The translations under genes were made by a program, and so were the position numbers. The notes under the pieces are model-generated. The model was not told the DNA's origin. It ran no database searches and worked only from the letters and a program-made list of their open reading frames with translations. From assembly GCA_016707685.1 (NCBI GenBank), contig JADJHE010000010.1, positions 62,001 through 126,000 on the forward strand: a DNA stretch of 64,000 bases, read 5' to 3'. Numbering within the stretch: position 1 is the first letter of the stretch; every line of letters begins with the position of its first letter. Shown one piece after another: positions 36,911 to 47,503 of this stretch. This DNA comes from Bacteroidota bacterium. Lineage in GTDB: Bacteria; Bacteroidota; Bacteroidia; 2-12-FULL-35-15.

Positions 36911-37821
36911 TTATTGAATAATTAATTTTTCTGTTTTAGAATCTGTTCCAACTGTAATTGTCATAAAATATACTCCTTTAGACATACCTGTAGTTTGAAC
37001 AGAAATGCTATTTTCTCCAACAGTTGATTGTATTTTAGTTAGGCTCTTTAACCTTTTTTCCAGTAATATCCGTAACAATTAAAGACACATCGCTTTCTTT
37101 ATTTAAACGATAATTTACACGAAAGAAAGAAGTAGATGGATTAGGTGAAATTTGAATATCGTTAGTTAAAACATTGTTTTCATCAATTCCAACTGTTCCA
37201 AAAAAAGTTAGTTCATCTACATACAAATAACTACCATTTACTGGTGTAACGCCATTTGCTCCACTTGCAGAAAGAACAATTACCGCAGAATCAGGAGGTG
37301 TTGTACTTAAATAATTCAAGTTAATTGTAAAGGCTGCCCAACTCATTACCATTGCACCTAAATTACGAACAGCACTTGCAACAGTATCTCTTGCGGAAGT
37401 TGTAGTGTTCCATTTAGTTAAATAAACAGAAATAAAACCTTCATCACTCCCATTCGCCATGTGTTGCCATTTTCCTTTTAGGCTAACAGGCTGACCTGTA
37501 TAAGCAAAACCTGATGCAGCAGTATAATTTGTAGTATTAATTGCTCCACTTACAGCAACGCCCGGCACTACACCTAAACCTGAAACCGTTTTAGAAATTA
37601 ATTTAATGTATGATGCTCCAACATTTCCTGGCGTTCCTTTCGTGCAGGTATAAACACTTGCAGCCGTTGTTAAACTATTTAAATTACCCCAGCTGTCAGG
37701 AGTATTATATACCCCTTGGTTTGTCCAATTTTCGAATCCATTATTAGGGATTTGTGCAAATGCCATATTTGTTAGTACAACTAGCATTAAAACGATTCTT
37801 GCTTCTAATTTTTGTTTTCAT
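36911..37821 (-). CDS. Secreted PCMD/carbohydrate-binding-like protein with T9SS sorting domain (two frame breaks)
   Basis: The readable central frame (250 residues) starts within the signal peptide (VVLTNMAFAQ). The body (NNGFENWTNQGVYNTPDSWGN ... YVDELTFFG) looks like a beta-sandwich of the type found in Bacteroidota surface proteins. A T9SS domain follows (IQISPNPSTSFFRVNY). One indel near 37040 moves the last 40 residues (GMSKGVYFMTITVG ... KLIIQ) to another frame ending at 36911. A run of A one base too long near 37815 separates the start ATG at 37821 from the rest of the signal peptide. Confidence 0.75.
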
Positions 37822-37896
37822 TTTCTGTTTTTTATTTGTTATTTTTTATCTAATATTTTTTTGTCTTTTATCTTATGTCTTAAATCTTTTGTCTGT

Positions 37897-40116
37897 TTAC
37901 TTAATCTCCATTCTCAATCCAAAATACACAATACGTCCTTCTATTGGCGCATAAATCATGGATGCATCAAAATATTGTCCATTAGGATCTGCAGCCGAAA
38001 GAATAGGATTGCTTTGTGTGTAATTCAAAATATTTTCGCAACCCACATACACATCAAACTTTCTAAACTTTTTAGTGATTTGTGCTTGCATTAAAAAATA
38101 GTCTCTTGATTTTTTTGGCAATTGGTATTCTAAAGGATTTAAAACAGTACTTGGCAATCTGCTTTGTCCGAACCAATTGGTGGTAAAATCAAATTTCCAA
38201 ATATCCATATAAGTGGCATATGCCATATTTAGCATTACACGATGTTTCGGAACATAAGGCTTATCCAACAACTCATAGTTATAAGTTGTTTTTACATCAT
38301 ACCATTTATAAGCAAGCTTTACATCAAACGATTTAAATGGTGTGAAACCAAAATCGGTTTGCAAACTATGTGAATACGATTCACCTTTCAAATTATAAAA
38401 TACAACCTGATTTGTATTTTGATCTAAATCCACAACAATTTGATTTTCAAAATCGGTTCTAAAAAAATCAACATTTATAAATGCTTCGTTACCAAACAAT
38501 TTAAATTGCTGATTCACCGACACACCATAATTCCATGCTATTTCGGGCTTAAACGTTTCTTGTACAATCACTTTACGTGAGCTTGCAAATACAGATTGAT
38601 TTTCGATAAAGACATTGCTTGTTCTAAATCCTCTTCCGGCCGATAAACGCAAGGTTGTTTTCTTCGTAACATTGTAACGCAAATGCAAACGCGGTGTATA
38701 AAACAATCCATAAAGATTATGATAATCAGCACGAACACCAGCAACTAAGGAGAAATTATCGGGATGCGTATACGTGTATTCAGCAAACACACCAGGTACA
38801 CTTTCTGTTCGAGCAAAAGCTGAATCATTATACGATTCCGAATAATCATCCAATAAATAACTTGTACCTAATTTATATTTATGATTTGTGTTATTAATGA
38901 TGTTCGCATAAATAACATTTGCATAAAAATTCTTTTGCTCGCCAGTATACGTGCGTTTCCCAAAGTACATTTGTTGTTGCTGAATCTTACCTGATGTTTG
39001 TATACCCACACTTTTATAAGGCCTAGAAGGAAACATAAATCCCGTTTTCGAAAAGTATTCCAATTGCTTGGTAATAATTCCTATTCCATACAAATTGGTT
39101 TTACCATAATCTGCATTGTAATTAAAGTTTGTTTGTCCACCTTGGCGAGTTTCGTATAAACCTCTGATTCCAAACTGTGCTTCAAAATTTTTCTGATTGT
39201 GAAAATCCCAACGATTAAAAACATTGTATTGCTGTGTCAATGGCATATCCAAGAAACCATCCTTGTTCATGTCTTGCTTCATAAAATTAGAGCTAGCGTG
39301 TGTAAACAACAAAGTACTCCATTTTTTATTCAATTTTTTTGCAACATGAAAATTGGCTTCTGCTCTTCCATTCAAATTGCCATACACATTTATAAAAAAG
39401 CGTTTTTTCTGTTCTTGTGGTTTTAAAAACTCCAAATTTATTTGTCCCGAAATACTTTCATAACCATTCACAACTGAGCCTGTTCCTTTTGTAACAAGAA
39501 TGTTCTCTACCCACGTACCTGGAATATAATTCAAGCCATAAGCAGCAGACAAACCACGAAGTAAAGGCATGTTTTCGGACAATACTTGAGTGTAAATACC
39601 ATCCAAACCCAACATTTGAATTTTCTTTGCCCCCGAAACAGCATCTGTAAAAGCAACATCTACTGAGGCATTTGTACTAAAACTTTCAGATAAATTACAA
39701 CAAGCTGCTTTCAATAATTCCTTACTGCTAATTACTTCCTCATTAATGGGTGTGAAAATTTTATTCATGGTTGTACTCTGCTTCTCCTCTATTTCTATGA
39801 CATCGAGTGAAACCATTCCCTTTAAGAGAATGGTTATCTCCTTAGATAAGTTAGAGCTAACAAGAATGGTATCACTTTCAAAACCAACCGAACTAATAAT
39901 TAAGCGAGCCGGTAAGGAATCGGGAATAGAAAGTTGAAAAAGACCATCTAAATCGGTTGTTGTTCCAACAGTTGTACCTTGCCAATATACATTAGCCGCT
40001 GGTAAGTTTTCTTGTATCCCTTTTTCATTTTCTCCCAGCACTTTTCCTGTTAGCTGCTGTGCAACTAAGTAGTGATGAAAACAGAAAATGAATAGTAGTA
40101 TTAATAAACGATTCAT
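37897..40116 (-). CDS. TonB-dependent receptor, probably metal-related
   Basis: 739 residues, intact. Signal peptide (LLILLFIFCFHHYLVAQ), a CarboxypepD_reg-like domain with NVYWQGTTVGTTTDLDG, then a plug with CCNLSESF, MLGLDGIYTQVLSENMPLLRG and GSVVNGYESISGQINLE. The barrel ends GRIVYFGLRMEIK. The CCNLSESF plug type is often next to HMA and Cys-rich small proteins, as here, so I infer uptake of a metal chelate or copper-linked ligand. No frameshift, unlike its neighbours. Confidence 0.87.
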   Translation of the reverse strand: MNRLLILLFIFCFHHYLVAQQLTGKVLGENEKGIQENLPAANVYWQGTTVGTTTDLDGLFQLSIPDSLPARLIISSVGFESDTILVSSNLSKEITILLKGMVSLDVIEIEEKQSTTMNKIFTPINEEVISSKELLKAACCNLSESFSTNASVDVAFTDAVSGAKKIQMLGLDGIYTQVLSENMPLLRGLSAAYGLNYIPGTWVENILVTKGTGSVVNGYESISGQINLEFLKPQEQKKRFFINVYGNLNGRAEANFHVAKKLNKKWSTLLFTHASSNFMKQDMNKDGFLDMPLTQQYNVFNRWDFHNQKNFEAQFGIRGLYETRQGGQTNFNYNADYGKTNLYGIGIITKQLEYFSKTGFMFPSRPYKSVGIQTSGKIQQQQMYFGKRTYTGEQKNFYANVIYANIINNTNHKYKLGTSYLLDDYSESYNDSAFARTESVPGVFAEYTYTHPDNFSLVAGVRADYHNLYGLFYTPRLHLRYNVTKKTTLRLSAGRGFRTSNVFIENQSVFASSRKVIVQETFKPEIAWNYGVSVNQQFKLFGNEAFINVDFFRTDFENQIVVDLDQNTNQVVFYNLKGESYSHSLQTDFGFTPFKSFDVKLAYKWYDVKTTYNYELLDKPYVPKHRVMLNMAYATYMDIWKFDFTTNWFGQSRLPSTVLNPLEYQLPKKSRDYFLMQAQITKKFRKFDVYVGCENILNYTQSNPILSAADPNGQYFDASMIYAPIEGRIVYFGLRMEIK

Positions 40117-40233
40117 TTGATTTAATTTTTAATTATTGCCGCATAAGGCAACTGAATAAATAAGAGATTAGAATGTAGAGCATTCCAAAACAATCAGTCA
40201 GCAAAATGCTACTGAAAGCTATTATTCATTAAA

Positions 40234-40632
40234 TCAAATGTTAAGAGTGGAAATGAAATTCAATAATGTTCTACCATGAATTGGCGGGGGCAAATCAGCA
40301 AAAAGGGAAATAGCTAATTTGTTATTTGTATAATCGGGAACAGAAATAAAGCTAGTTAAAAACGACACCAATTCAAAAGAAACTGGAATTTCATGTTTTT
40401 GAGAAGGATTAAAATCCGTTAGTTTAAACGAACTATTTTGTATATCACAACACTGTGCTTTTACAACAGGAATAGTTGATTTTTTCTCGGGACAGCAATC
40501 TTTTAAATGGGTTAATGAAACCTTTGTTTTGCCACTTCTCAGACAAACCATTTTATTGATGGTAAATCCAAGACTCGACAGTACAAAAACAACTGCTAAG
40601 AAAAGTGATGTTATTTTTTGGAATAGTTTCAT
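40234..40632 (-). CDS. Small Cys-rich exported protein, HYC_CC_PP-like
   Basis: 132 residues. N-terminal hydrophobic signal (LFLAVVFVLSSLGF). Cysteines at C30, C46-C47 and C61-C62, and PPP at 115-117 followed by HGR, recalling the Bacteroidota HYC_CC_PP family, although the first His is not well placed. Located 117 bases upstream of the TonB receptor in the same direction. I infer a periplasmic metal-binding partner of the copper set; the function is not established. Confidence 0.7.
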   Translation of the reverse strand: MKLFQKITSLFLAVVFVLSSLGFTINKMVCLRSGKTKVSLTHLKDCCPEKKSTIPVVKAQCCDIQNSSFKLTDFNPSQKHEIPVSFELVSFLTSFISVPDYTNNKLAISLFADLPPPIHGRTLLNFISTLNI

Positions 40633-40736
40633 TTACACAACAAAAATACTGAATTTTAATTAGATGCTCAAACTTTAACATTTTTTGTACTACAAAGTCC
40701 AAAAAAACATACTTTTACAGCTCAATTTTAAAGCAA

Positions 40737-41894
40737 ATGACAGATTCAACAAAATTTGGTTTTGGAACCAAAGCAATACATGCAGGACAAGAGCCTGATC
40801 CAACTACAGGAGCAATCATGACTCCTATTTATCAAACATCAACCTACTGGCAAGAAAGTCCGGGCAACCACAAAGGGTACGCTTATGCACGCGGAAAGAA
40901 TCCAACACGTACTGCATTGGAAAAATGTTTGGCAGAATTAGAAGGTGCGAAGCATGCATTGTGCTTTTCGAGCGGAATGGGTGCTATTGATGCAGTAATG
41001 AAATTATTGCGCCCTGGCGATGAAGTAATCACAGGCGATGATTTATATGGTGGTAGCTACCGTATGTTCACCAAAGTATTTGCACCTTTTGGCATTAAGT
41101 TTCATTTTATTGACATGAAAGATGTGAACGTTATAAAAAAACACATCAATGCCAATACAAAAATGATTTGGTTGGAAACACCTACCAATCCAACGATGCA
41201 AATCATCGACATTGAAGCGTGTGCAAAAATTGCAAAAGAACATAAATTGATTTGTGCGGTTGACAATACATTTGCTTCTCCATTTTTACAAAACCCATTG
41301 GCATTAGGTGCCGATATTGTGATGCACTCTGCAACAAAATACCTTGGTGGACATAGTGATGTAATTATGGGTGCATTGTGTGTAAGCGATGAAAACTTAT
41401 ATACACAATTAGCTTTTATCCATAATAGCTGTGGAGCTACTCCAGGACCAATGGATAGTTTCTTGGTATTGCGTGGTTTAAAAACATTGCACATTCGTAT
41501 GGAACGCCATTGTTTTAACGGACGAAAAATTGCTGAATTCTTAAAAACACATCCAAAAATCGATAAGTTATATTGGCCAGGTTTTCCTGACAGCCCAAAC
41601 CACGAGATTGCAAAAAAACAAATGCGCGATTTTGGCGGTATGATTTCTTTTTCACTAAAAGGCAACAAACAAGAAGATGCATTTAAAATTGCATCAAGCA
41701 TGAAAGTGTTTTCTTTGGCTGAATCTTTGGGTGGTGTTGAATCATTAATCAATCACCCTGCTACCATGACACATGCATCTATTCCAAAAGAAGAACGCGA
41801 TAAAGCTGGTGTTGTAGAGTCGTTATTACGTTTAAGTGTTGGTATCGAAAACATCGAAGATTTGATTGCTGATTTAAAACAGGCATTGGGATAA
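40737..41894 (+). CDS. PLP-dependent cystathionine gamma-synthase/lyase family enzyme
   Basis: 385 residues, normal for the Cys/Met metabolism PLP family. Motifs: YARGKNPTR, ALCFSSGMGAID, EVITGDDLYGGSY (Tyr stacking on PLP), WLETPTNPTM, VDNTFASP and the PLP lysine in SATKYLGGHSD. The C-terminal ESLGGVESLINHPATMTH and LLRLSVGIE are typical. Synthase and lyase cannot be separated by eye. It functions in transsulfuration between cysteine and methionine. A terminator follows at 41923-41959. Confidence 0.9.
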   Translation: MTDSTKFGFGTKAIHAGQEPDPTTGAIMTPIYQTSTYWQESPGNHKGYAYARGKNPTRTALEKCLAELEGAKHALCFSSGMGAIDAVMKLLRPGDEVITGDDLYGGSYRMFTKVFAPFGIKFHFIDMKDVNVIKKHINANTKMIWLETPTNPTMQIIDIEACAKIAKEHKLICAVDNTFASPFLQNPLALGADIVMHSATKYLGGHSDVIMGALCVSDENLYTQLAFIHNSCGATPGPMDSFLVLRGLKTLHIRMERHCFNGRKIAEFLKTHPKIDKLYWPGFPDSPNHEIAKKQMRDFGGMISFSLKGNKQEDAFKIASSMKVFSLAESLGGVESLINHPATMTHASIPKEERDKAGVVESLLRLSVGIENIEDLIADLKQALG

Positions 41895-41922
41895 ATTCAA
41901 TTCAATTTCTGATATTGAAGCG

Positions 41923-41959
41923 AGCAAGGGAATAAAAATTCTCTTGCTTTCTTTTTTTT
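41923..41959 (+). terminator. Rho-independent terminator after the cystathionine enzyme
   Basis: Eleven-base stem AGCAAGGGAAT / ATTCTCTTGCT (one G-U pair), AAAA loop, followed by a run of T (41951-41959). Confidence 0.75.
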
Positions 41960-41996
41960 TATTAAGTATCTTTATAGAAACGAAAACGATTCAAAT

Positions 41997-42737
41997 TTGA
42001 ATTATTATTACATAACAGGAACCAGTAGAGGAATTGGAAAGGAATTAGCAGAACAATTGCTATTAAACCCTTCTAACCATGTTATTGGCATGTCGCGACA
42101 AAAAACGATTGAACATGCTAATTACCATCATTTTTACTTGGATTTAACCAGTGCTACTGCTATTGCTGACTTTAAGTTTGAACTGCATGCAAATGCAAAA
42201 AAGATTGTGCTTATTAACAATGCTGGTGCATTGGGATTCATCAAACCTATTGGAAAATTAGAATCCGATACCATCATTAAAAACTATACATTGAATTTAA
42301 TTGCACCCAGTGTATTAACAAATTCCTTTATTAATTGTTATAATACAGTGGATGCCGAAAAAGTGATTATCAACATTAGCTCTGGAGCTGGGAAAAACCC
42401 AATTGATGGATGGGCTGTGTATTGTGCATCTAAAGCAGGTATTGATATGTTTAGCCGGGTGGTAGATGCCGAACAAAAAGTTCGTGCAGAACACCCACAA
42501 GAAAGTATTCACAAAGGTTTTCGTATTTTCTCCATAGCACCTGGTGTTGTGGACACAAACATGCAAACTGAAATTCGCAGTGCTCACAAAGAAGACTTTA
42601 GTCGCTTGGAAGACTTTATTGCATACAAAACAAAAAATGAACTTTCTTCAGCTAAATCTGTTTCACAAAAGTACATTACAATACTGGATGATTTAAATCA
42701 AATACAGCATGTTTTATCATCCATTAAAGACTATTAA
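41997..42737 (+). CDS. SDR-family oxidoreductase, sepiapterin/benzil reductase-like
   Basis: 246 residues from a TTG start at 41997; no ATG fits, since the Rossmann strand begins immediately. SDR motifs: ITGTSRGIGKELAEQ, LINNAGALG (cofactor side), IINISSGAG, YCASKAG (catalytic Tyr and Lys) and SIAPGVVDT. The inserted GAGKNPIDGWAVYCA region resembles the sepiapterin or benzil reductase branch. Stand-alone between terminators, so there is no pathway context. Confidence 0.82.
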   Translation: MNYYYITGTSRGIGKELAEQLLLNPSNHVIGMSRQKTIEHANYHHFYLDLTSATAIADFKFELHANAKKIVLINNAGALGFIKPIGKLESDTIIKNYTLNLIAPSVLTNSFINCYNTVDAEKVIINISSGAGKNPIDGWAVYCASKAGIDMFSRVVDAEQKVRAEHPQESIHKGFRIFSIAPGVVDTNMQTEIRSAHKEDFSRLEDFIAYKTKNELSSAKSVSQKYITILDDLNQIQHVLSSIKDY

Positions 42738-42773
42738 CTCTAAATCTCTCTAATCTAAACCCTAATAAACCCA

Positions 42774-44874
42774 ATGCTACAAAAAATGAATAAACTAAAA
42801 CTAATAGGTGCAGGAGCTTTGCTCAGTTCCAACCTTATTTTTGCACAAGATTTAAAATTCTGTGGCACCACAGAGGCAATGAATAAGGCATTTGCCGAAA
42901 ACCCTGAATTATACCAGCAGTATTTGCAATCCGAAGCGGAGCTTAAAATTCAAGACCAAGAAGCTTTTGCAAATGGATACCAACAACAAAACAGAGGTGC
43001 AATGCCTCCTGTTTACACCATTCCTGTTGTATTCCACATCTTACATCAAAATGGAACTGAGAATATTAGCGATGCGCAAATACATGATCAAATGCGCATT
43101 CTGAATGAAGATTTCAGAAAGCTAAATGCCGACAATGCAAATACAGTTGCTGCATTTCAAGGCATCTCTGCCGATTCTGAAATTGAATTTCAAATTGGCT
43201 CAAAAAGATCCTAATGGAAATTGTACGAATGGTATCGACCGTATTTATACTGCCGAAACTATTATTGGTGACAATGGCTCTAAAATAACCAATGGCCAAG
43301 AACAAATACTTAAATGTATGGGTTAGTAAAAACGATTACGAGTGGTGCTGCAGGATACGCTTACCTTCCAGGAACTACTGCTGCCGAAGATGGTATTATG
43401 ATTTTAAATTCATACATCGGAAGTATCGGAACTGGTAATATTCAAAAATCACATGCATTAACACATGAAATTGGTCACTATCTCAACCTTAACCATACTT
43501 GGGGTGGAACCAATAATCCTGGCGTTGATTGCTCTGGCGATGACAATGTGAGCGATACTCCTAAAACTGAAGGCTGGACAAGCTGCAACTTAACTGGAGC
43601 AACATGTACAAGCACATTGGACAATGTTCAAAATTTTATGGAATACTCTTATTGTTCAACGATGTTTACTGTTGGACAAAATCACGTATGCACGCCCTTA
43701 CTACTACTAGTGGATTGGGAAGGTTTGGCAGAACGTTATAACTATAGACTCAGCCAACTTAGCTGCTACTGGATTAAGCACAGCTGCTGTATTATGCCAA
43801 GCCGATTTCTTAAACAGTACAAGCACCAACATTATTTGTGCTGGCGATAGCATTACATTTACAGATAATTCGTGGAATGGAAATCCTACATCATGGAGCT
43901 GGACTTTCCCTGGTGGATCACCTGGCGCATCAACCGACTCAATGCCTACCATCACTTATTCTACTCCAGGCACATACGATGTATCATTAACTGTTACAAA
44001 TGGATCGGGATCTGTAAGCGAAACAAAAACTGCATACATTATTGTAAACCACTCAACGGCTCAATATGCAAATAGCATTTATTCCGAAGGGTTTGAAGGT
44101 GCTACAATTCCAAATACCGATTTTAATGTTAAAAACACCAATAGTGGATCAAACACTTGGCAACAAACAACAACAGCTGCTGCTACTGGAACAAAATCTG
44201 TTCGCTTAATGAATAGTGCATCGTATGTTGGTCATGTGGATGAATTAATTGGACCATCTATCGACATGACACAAATTGCTGGTACTACACCTACTTTAAC
44301 ATTCAAAGTTGCGCATGCACAAAAAACAAGTACATCTGCTGATAAATTACAGTTTTATGTTTCTACCAATTGTGGCGAATCATGGGTATTGCGTAAAGCA
44401 CTTACAGGAGCATCACTTTCTACAGCGGGTGTTTCAAGCGCATCCTTTGTACCAAATGCATCGCAATGGGTTACACAATCTGTTAATTTAAATGGATACT
44501 CTTCACAAACCAATTTGTACTTTATGTTCCGCTTTACCAGCGATGGTGGTAACAATATCTATATTGATGATATCAATATTTCAGGTACTACTATTGGTGT
44601 TGATGAATTAGAAAACAACCTTAATTTCAACATCTATCCAAACCCTGCAAACGAAAATACCGTAATCGACTTTAGCTTAATCAGCAAACAAACAGTTGAT
44701 TTAAAAGTAATGGATGTTGTTGGTCGCGAAGTAGCTACCATCTTTAATGGTACATTAAATACTGGCGATTACAAATACAATGTAAACGAACAAGCAAAAT
44801 TAGCTGCTGGTGTTTATTTCATTAAACTAACAGTTGACAACAGAGTATTTACAAAAAAATTAATTGTTGAATAA
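42774..44874 (+). CDS. Secreted M43-type metalloprotease with PKD and T9SS domains (several frame breaks)
   Basis: Reading across frames gives a protein of about 700 residues. It has a signal peptide (LKLIGAGALLSSNLIFAQ), a pro-region, VVFHILHQNGTENIS, and then the zinc site HEIGHYLNLNHTWGG (HExxHxxxxxH; the third position usually has Gly and here is Asn). NFMEYSYCSTMFTVGQ is the Met-turn region. A PKD domain follows (SWSWTFPGG, TYDVSLTV), then a beta-sandwich (YSEGFEGATIPN) and a T9SS sorting domain (FNIYPNPANENTVIDF). At least four indels fall between 43195 and 43900, nearly all in A/T runs. A second in-frame ATG at 42786 gives a neater signal peptide. Confidence 0.82.
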
Positions 44875-44893
44875 ATACTAATTTCATTCACAG

Positions 44894-44928
44894 AAAAGCC
44901 CCTTTCTAAAATTAGAAAGGGGCTTTTT
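44894..44928. terminator. Bidirectional terminator between the M43 protease gene and nfu
   Basis: Stem AAAAGCCCCTTTCT / AGAAAGGGGCTTTTT with a short A/T loop, between convergent genes, with T tracts on both strands. An almost identical stem recurs at 50984-51020. Confidence 0.85.
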
Positions 44929-44999
44929 ATTTTTTGTCTTTTCGACATTTAGTTGTTTTTACTCTTTACTCTTCATTCATCAATCACAATTCACACTTC

Positions 45000-45623
45000 C
45001 TATACCGCTTCCGAAACCACTTCCTTCACTTCAGGAATCATTCGTTTCAACAAGCCTTCAATCCCCGCTTTTAATGTTATGGTCGATGAAGGACAACCAC
45101 TACAAGCACCACGCAACTGAACCGTTACAATACCATCATTATAACTTTTAAATGTGATACTTCCACCATCGCCTTCCACTGCCGGACGAATGTATTGTTC
45201 CAATATCTCTACAATCTTCACTTCTATTTCCGTTGTTGGAGCAGCATGTTCTGTAAACACTTCTTTCTTTTCAGTAAATGTATTGTCAACAGCTACTTCC
45301 TGTTTTGGTAATTCCGTAATAATTGGATTTCCAGCACTAATATAAGTACGAATAAAATCGCGCAATTCAAACGTTACTTCTTCCCACTGGATTTTATCAA
45401 TCTTAGTAACTGTAACAAAGTTCGAAGCTAAAAAAACAGCTTTCACAAACGGAAACTCAAATAGCTTTGCAGCTAAAGGCGAACCTTTTGTTTCTTCTTT
45501 CGATAAGTATTGTGCTGTTGCACCATCATTCACTAATAGTTGATTGGCTACAAACTTCATCGATGAAGGATTAGGAGTACTCTCCGCATATATAATAACA
45601 GGCTTTTTAACCAGTGTGTCCAT
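45000..45623 (-). CDS. Nfu-family Fe-S cluster scaffold/carrier
   Basis: 207 residues. The N-terminal Nfu_N domain (IYAESTPNPSSMKFVANQ) is joined to a C-terminal NifU-like domain with the cluster-binding CSGC motif (LRGACSGCPSSTITL). The linker is charged and low-complexity. It delivers 4Fe-4S clusters to target enzymes in the cytoplasm. Promoter: TATCTTTG at 45654-45661. It is divergent from nadB, which ties NAD synthesis (NadA is an Fe-S enzyme) loosely to cluster supply. Confidence 0.9.
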   Translation of the reverse strand: MDTLVKKPVIIYAESTPNPSSMKFVANQLLVNDGATAQYLSKEETKGSPLAAKLFEFPFVKAVFLASNFVTVTKIDKIQWEEVTFELRDFIRTYISAGNPIITELPKQEVAVDNTFTEKKEVFTEHAAPTTEIEVKIVEILEQYIRPAVEGDGGSITFKSYNDGIVTVQLRGACSGCPSSTITLKAGIEGLLKRMIPEVKEVVSEAV

Positions 45624-45653
45624 CTTTTTGTAATTTTGTGTTTAAATGATAAG

Positions 45654-45661
45654 CAAAGATA
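45654..45661 (-). promoter_or_regulatory. Bacteroidota -7 box (TATCTTTG) for nfu
   Basis: TAnnTTTG match on the minus strand 31 bases before the nfu ATG, inside the 70-base divergent gap with nadB. Confidence 0.5.
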
Positions 45662-45693
45662 CTAAACATTTTTAGTACCTGCCGAAATGCACT

Positions 45694-47256
45694 ATGAAGA
45701 AAAAAGTTGATTTTTTAATTATCGGTTCCGGAGTTGCAGGATTGAGTTATGCACTAAAAGTAGCCCCTTATGGCAAAGTATGCATGATTACCAAAGCAAA
45801 CGAAGACGAAAGCAATACCAAATATGCTCAAGGAGGTATAGCTGCTGTAATGGTGGGTACCGATAGCTACGACAAACACATCAACGATACCTTGATTGCT
45901 GGTGATGGAATTTGTGACGAAGATGTAGTGCGCATGGTCATTACCGAATCTACCGAACGTGTAAACGAATTGATTGAATGGGGAGCAAAGTTTGACAAAA
46001 ACGAAAAAGGAGAATACGATTTGGCCCGCGAAGGCGGACATTCCGAACACCGTATTTTACATCATAAAGACAATACCGGATTTGAAATTGAACGTGCTTT
46101 ATTAGAAGCTGTCCACCAACATCCCAACATCGAAATTTTCGATCACCATTTTGCCATTGATATTTTAACACAACATCATTTAGGAAAAGAAGTAAACAGT
46201 CGCACACCCGATATTGAATGTTATGGCGTGTATGTACTCAACCTAAAAACCAATAAAATAGAAACCATACTTGCCAAAACAACATTAATGGCAACTGGTG
46301 GAGCGGGACATGTATACAGCACCACCACCAACCCAACCATTGCTACTGGCGATGGCGTTGCAATGGTTTACCGTGCAAAAGGAAAAGTAGAAGGAATGGA
46401 ATTTTATCAGTTCCACCCTACTTCATTGTATAACCCGAATGAAAGTCCATCCTATTTAATTTCCGAAGCCGTACGCGGACATGGTGGTATTTTAAAAACG
46501 ATAGATGGAAAAGAGTTCATGCACAAATACGATGAACGCAAATCATTAGCACCACGCGATATTGTTGCACGTGCCATCGATAATGAAATGAAAACCCGTG
46601 GCGATGATTATGTGTATTTAGATTGCCGCCACATCGATAAAGACGATTTTATCAAGCACTTCCCAAACATTTACCAAAAATGTTTGAGTTTAAACATTGA
46701 TGTTACCAAAGATTACATCCCCGTTGTACCTGCCGCACATTACATGTGTGGAGGAATTAAAGTGGATAAAAAAGGATTGAGCAGCATCAAAAATTTATAT
46801 GCCATTGGCGAATGTTCGAGCACAGGTTTGCACGGTGCCAACCGTTTAGCATCCAACTCTTTGTTAGAAGCTATTGTGTATGCACACCACGCAGCAATCG
46901 CTTGTATTGATGATGCAAAAAAAACCACCTATTGCGAAACAATTCCCGATTGGGATGCAGAAGGTACAGCACATCCCGAAGAAATGGTATTGCTGATTCA
47001 AAGTTTAAGAGAAGTACAAGCCATCATGACCAATTATGTGGGCATTGTACGTTCCGATTTACGTTTGCAACGTGCTTTTGATCGATTAGAGATACTTTAC
47101 AAAGAGAATGAAGCCTTGTATTTAAAAACCACTATTTCACCTAAATTATGCGAGCTACGCAATTTAATTAATGTGGCCTACATCATCATTAAACATGCTC
47201 GTCAACGTAAAGAAAGTGTAGGTTTGCATTATTCCATTAATTATCCGAAGAAGTAA
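45694..47256 (+). CDS. nadB: L-aspartate oxidase
   Basis: 520 residues, full length. FAD-binding GxGxxG in IIGSGVAGLSYAL. Substrate-loop and active-site signals: SNTKYAQGGIAAVM, AREGGHSEHRILHHKDNTG, FYQFHPTSLY and RGHGG. FAD C-terminal motif GANRLASNSLLEAIVY. It oxidises L-aspartate to iminoaspartate for quinolinate and NAD synthesis. NadA is not in the window. A terminator lies just after the stop. Confidence 0.93.
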   Translation: MKKKVDFLIIGSGVAGLSYALKVAPYGKVCMITKANEDESNTKYAQGGIAAVMVGTDSYDKHINDTLIAGDGICDEDVVRMVITESTERVNELIEWGAKFDKNEKGEYDLAREGGHSEHRILHHKDNTGFEIERALLEAVHQHPNIEIFDHHFAIDILTQHHLGKEVNSRTPDIECYGVYVLNLKTNKIETILAKTTLMATGGAGHVYSTTTNPTIATGDGVAMVYRAKGKVEGMEFYQFHPTSLYNPNESPSYLISEAVRGHGGILKTIDGKEFMHKYDERKSLAPRDIVARAIDNEMKTRGDDYVYLDCRHIDKDDFIKHFPNIYQKCLSLNIDVTKDYIPVVPAAHYMCGGIKVDKKGLSSIKNLYAIGECSSTGLHGANRLASNSLLEAIVYAHHAAIACIDDAKKTTYCETIPDWDAEGTAHPEEMVLLIQSLREVQAIMTNYVGIVRSDLRLQRAFDRLEILYKENEALYLKTTISPKLCELRNLINVAYIIIKHARQRKESVGLHYSINYPKK

Positions 47257-47265
47257 AATTTGTAA

Positions 47266-47302
47266 ATAAAAAAAGGCGCTAAATTTTTAGCGCCTTCTTT
47301 TA
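47266..47302 (+). terminator. Terminator after nadB
   Basis: Stem AAGGCGCTAAA / TTTAGCGCCTT with a TT loop and flanking A and T runs, 10 bases past the nadB stop. Confidence 0.8.
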
Positions 47303-47458
47303 TTTATGAGATGTAAGGAAACAATACTTTTTGGCAATTGCAGATTTGAGTAAAAAAGATACATTTGTTATTAGTAATAAAGCAATGACAATTGCCTTTT
47401 TAGACATTGCGCCTGGCAACATTGATTTCAACAAGCCCTAATAAATGCAAAAATGGAA

Positions 47459-47466
47459 TATATTTG
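47459..47466 (+). promoter_or_regulatory. Bacteroidota -7 box (TATATTTG)
   Basis: TAnnTTTG match 38 bases before the ATG at 47504. The rest of the 47303-47503 gap holds nothing recognisable apart from a loose GGCAATTG / CAATTGCC pair. Confidence 0.4.
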
Positions 47467-47503
47467 TTTGCAAAGACTACCCTATTAAATTCAAAAAAAC
47501 ATC

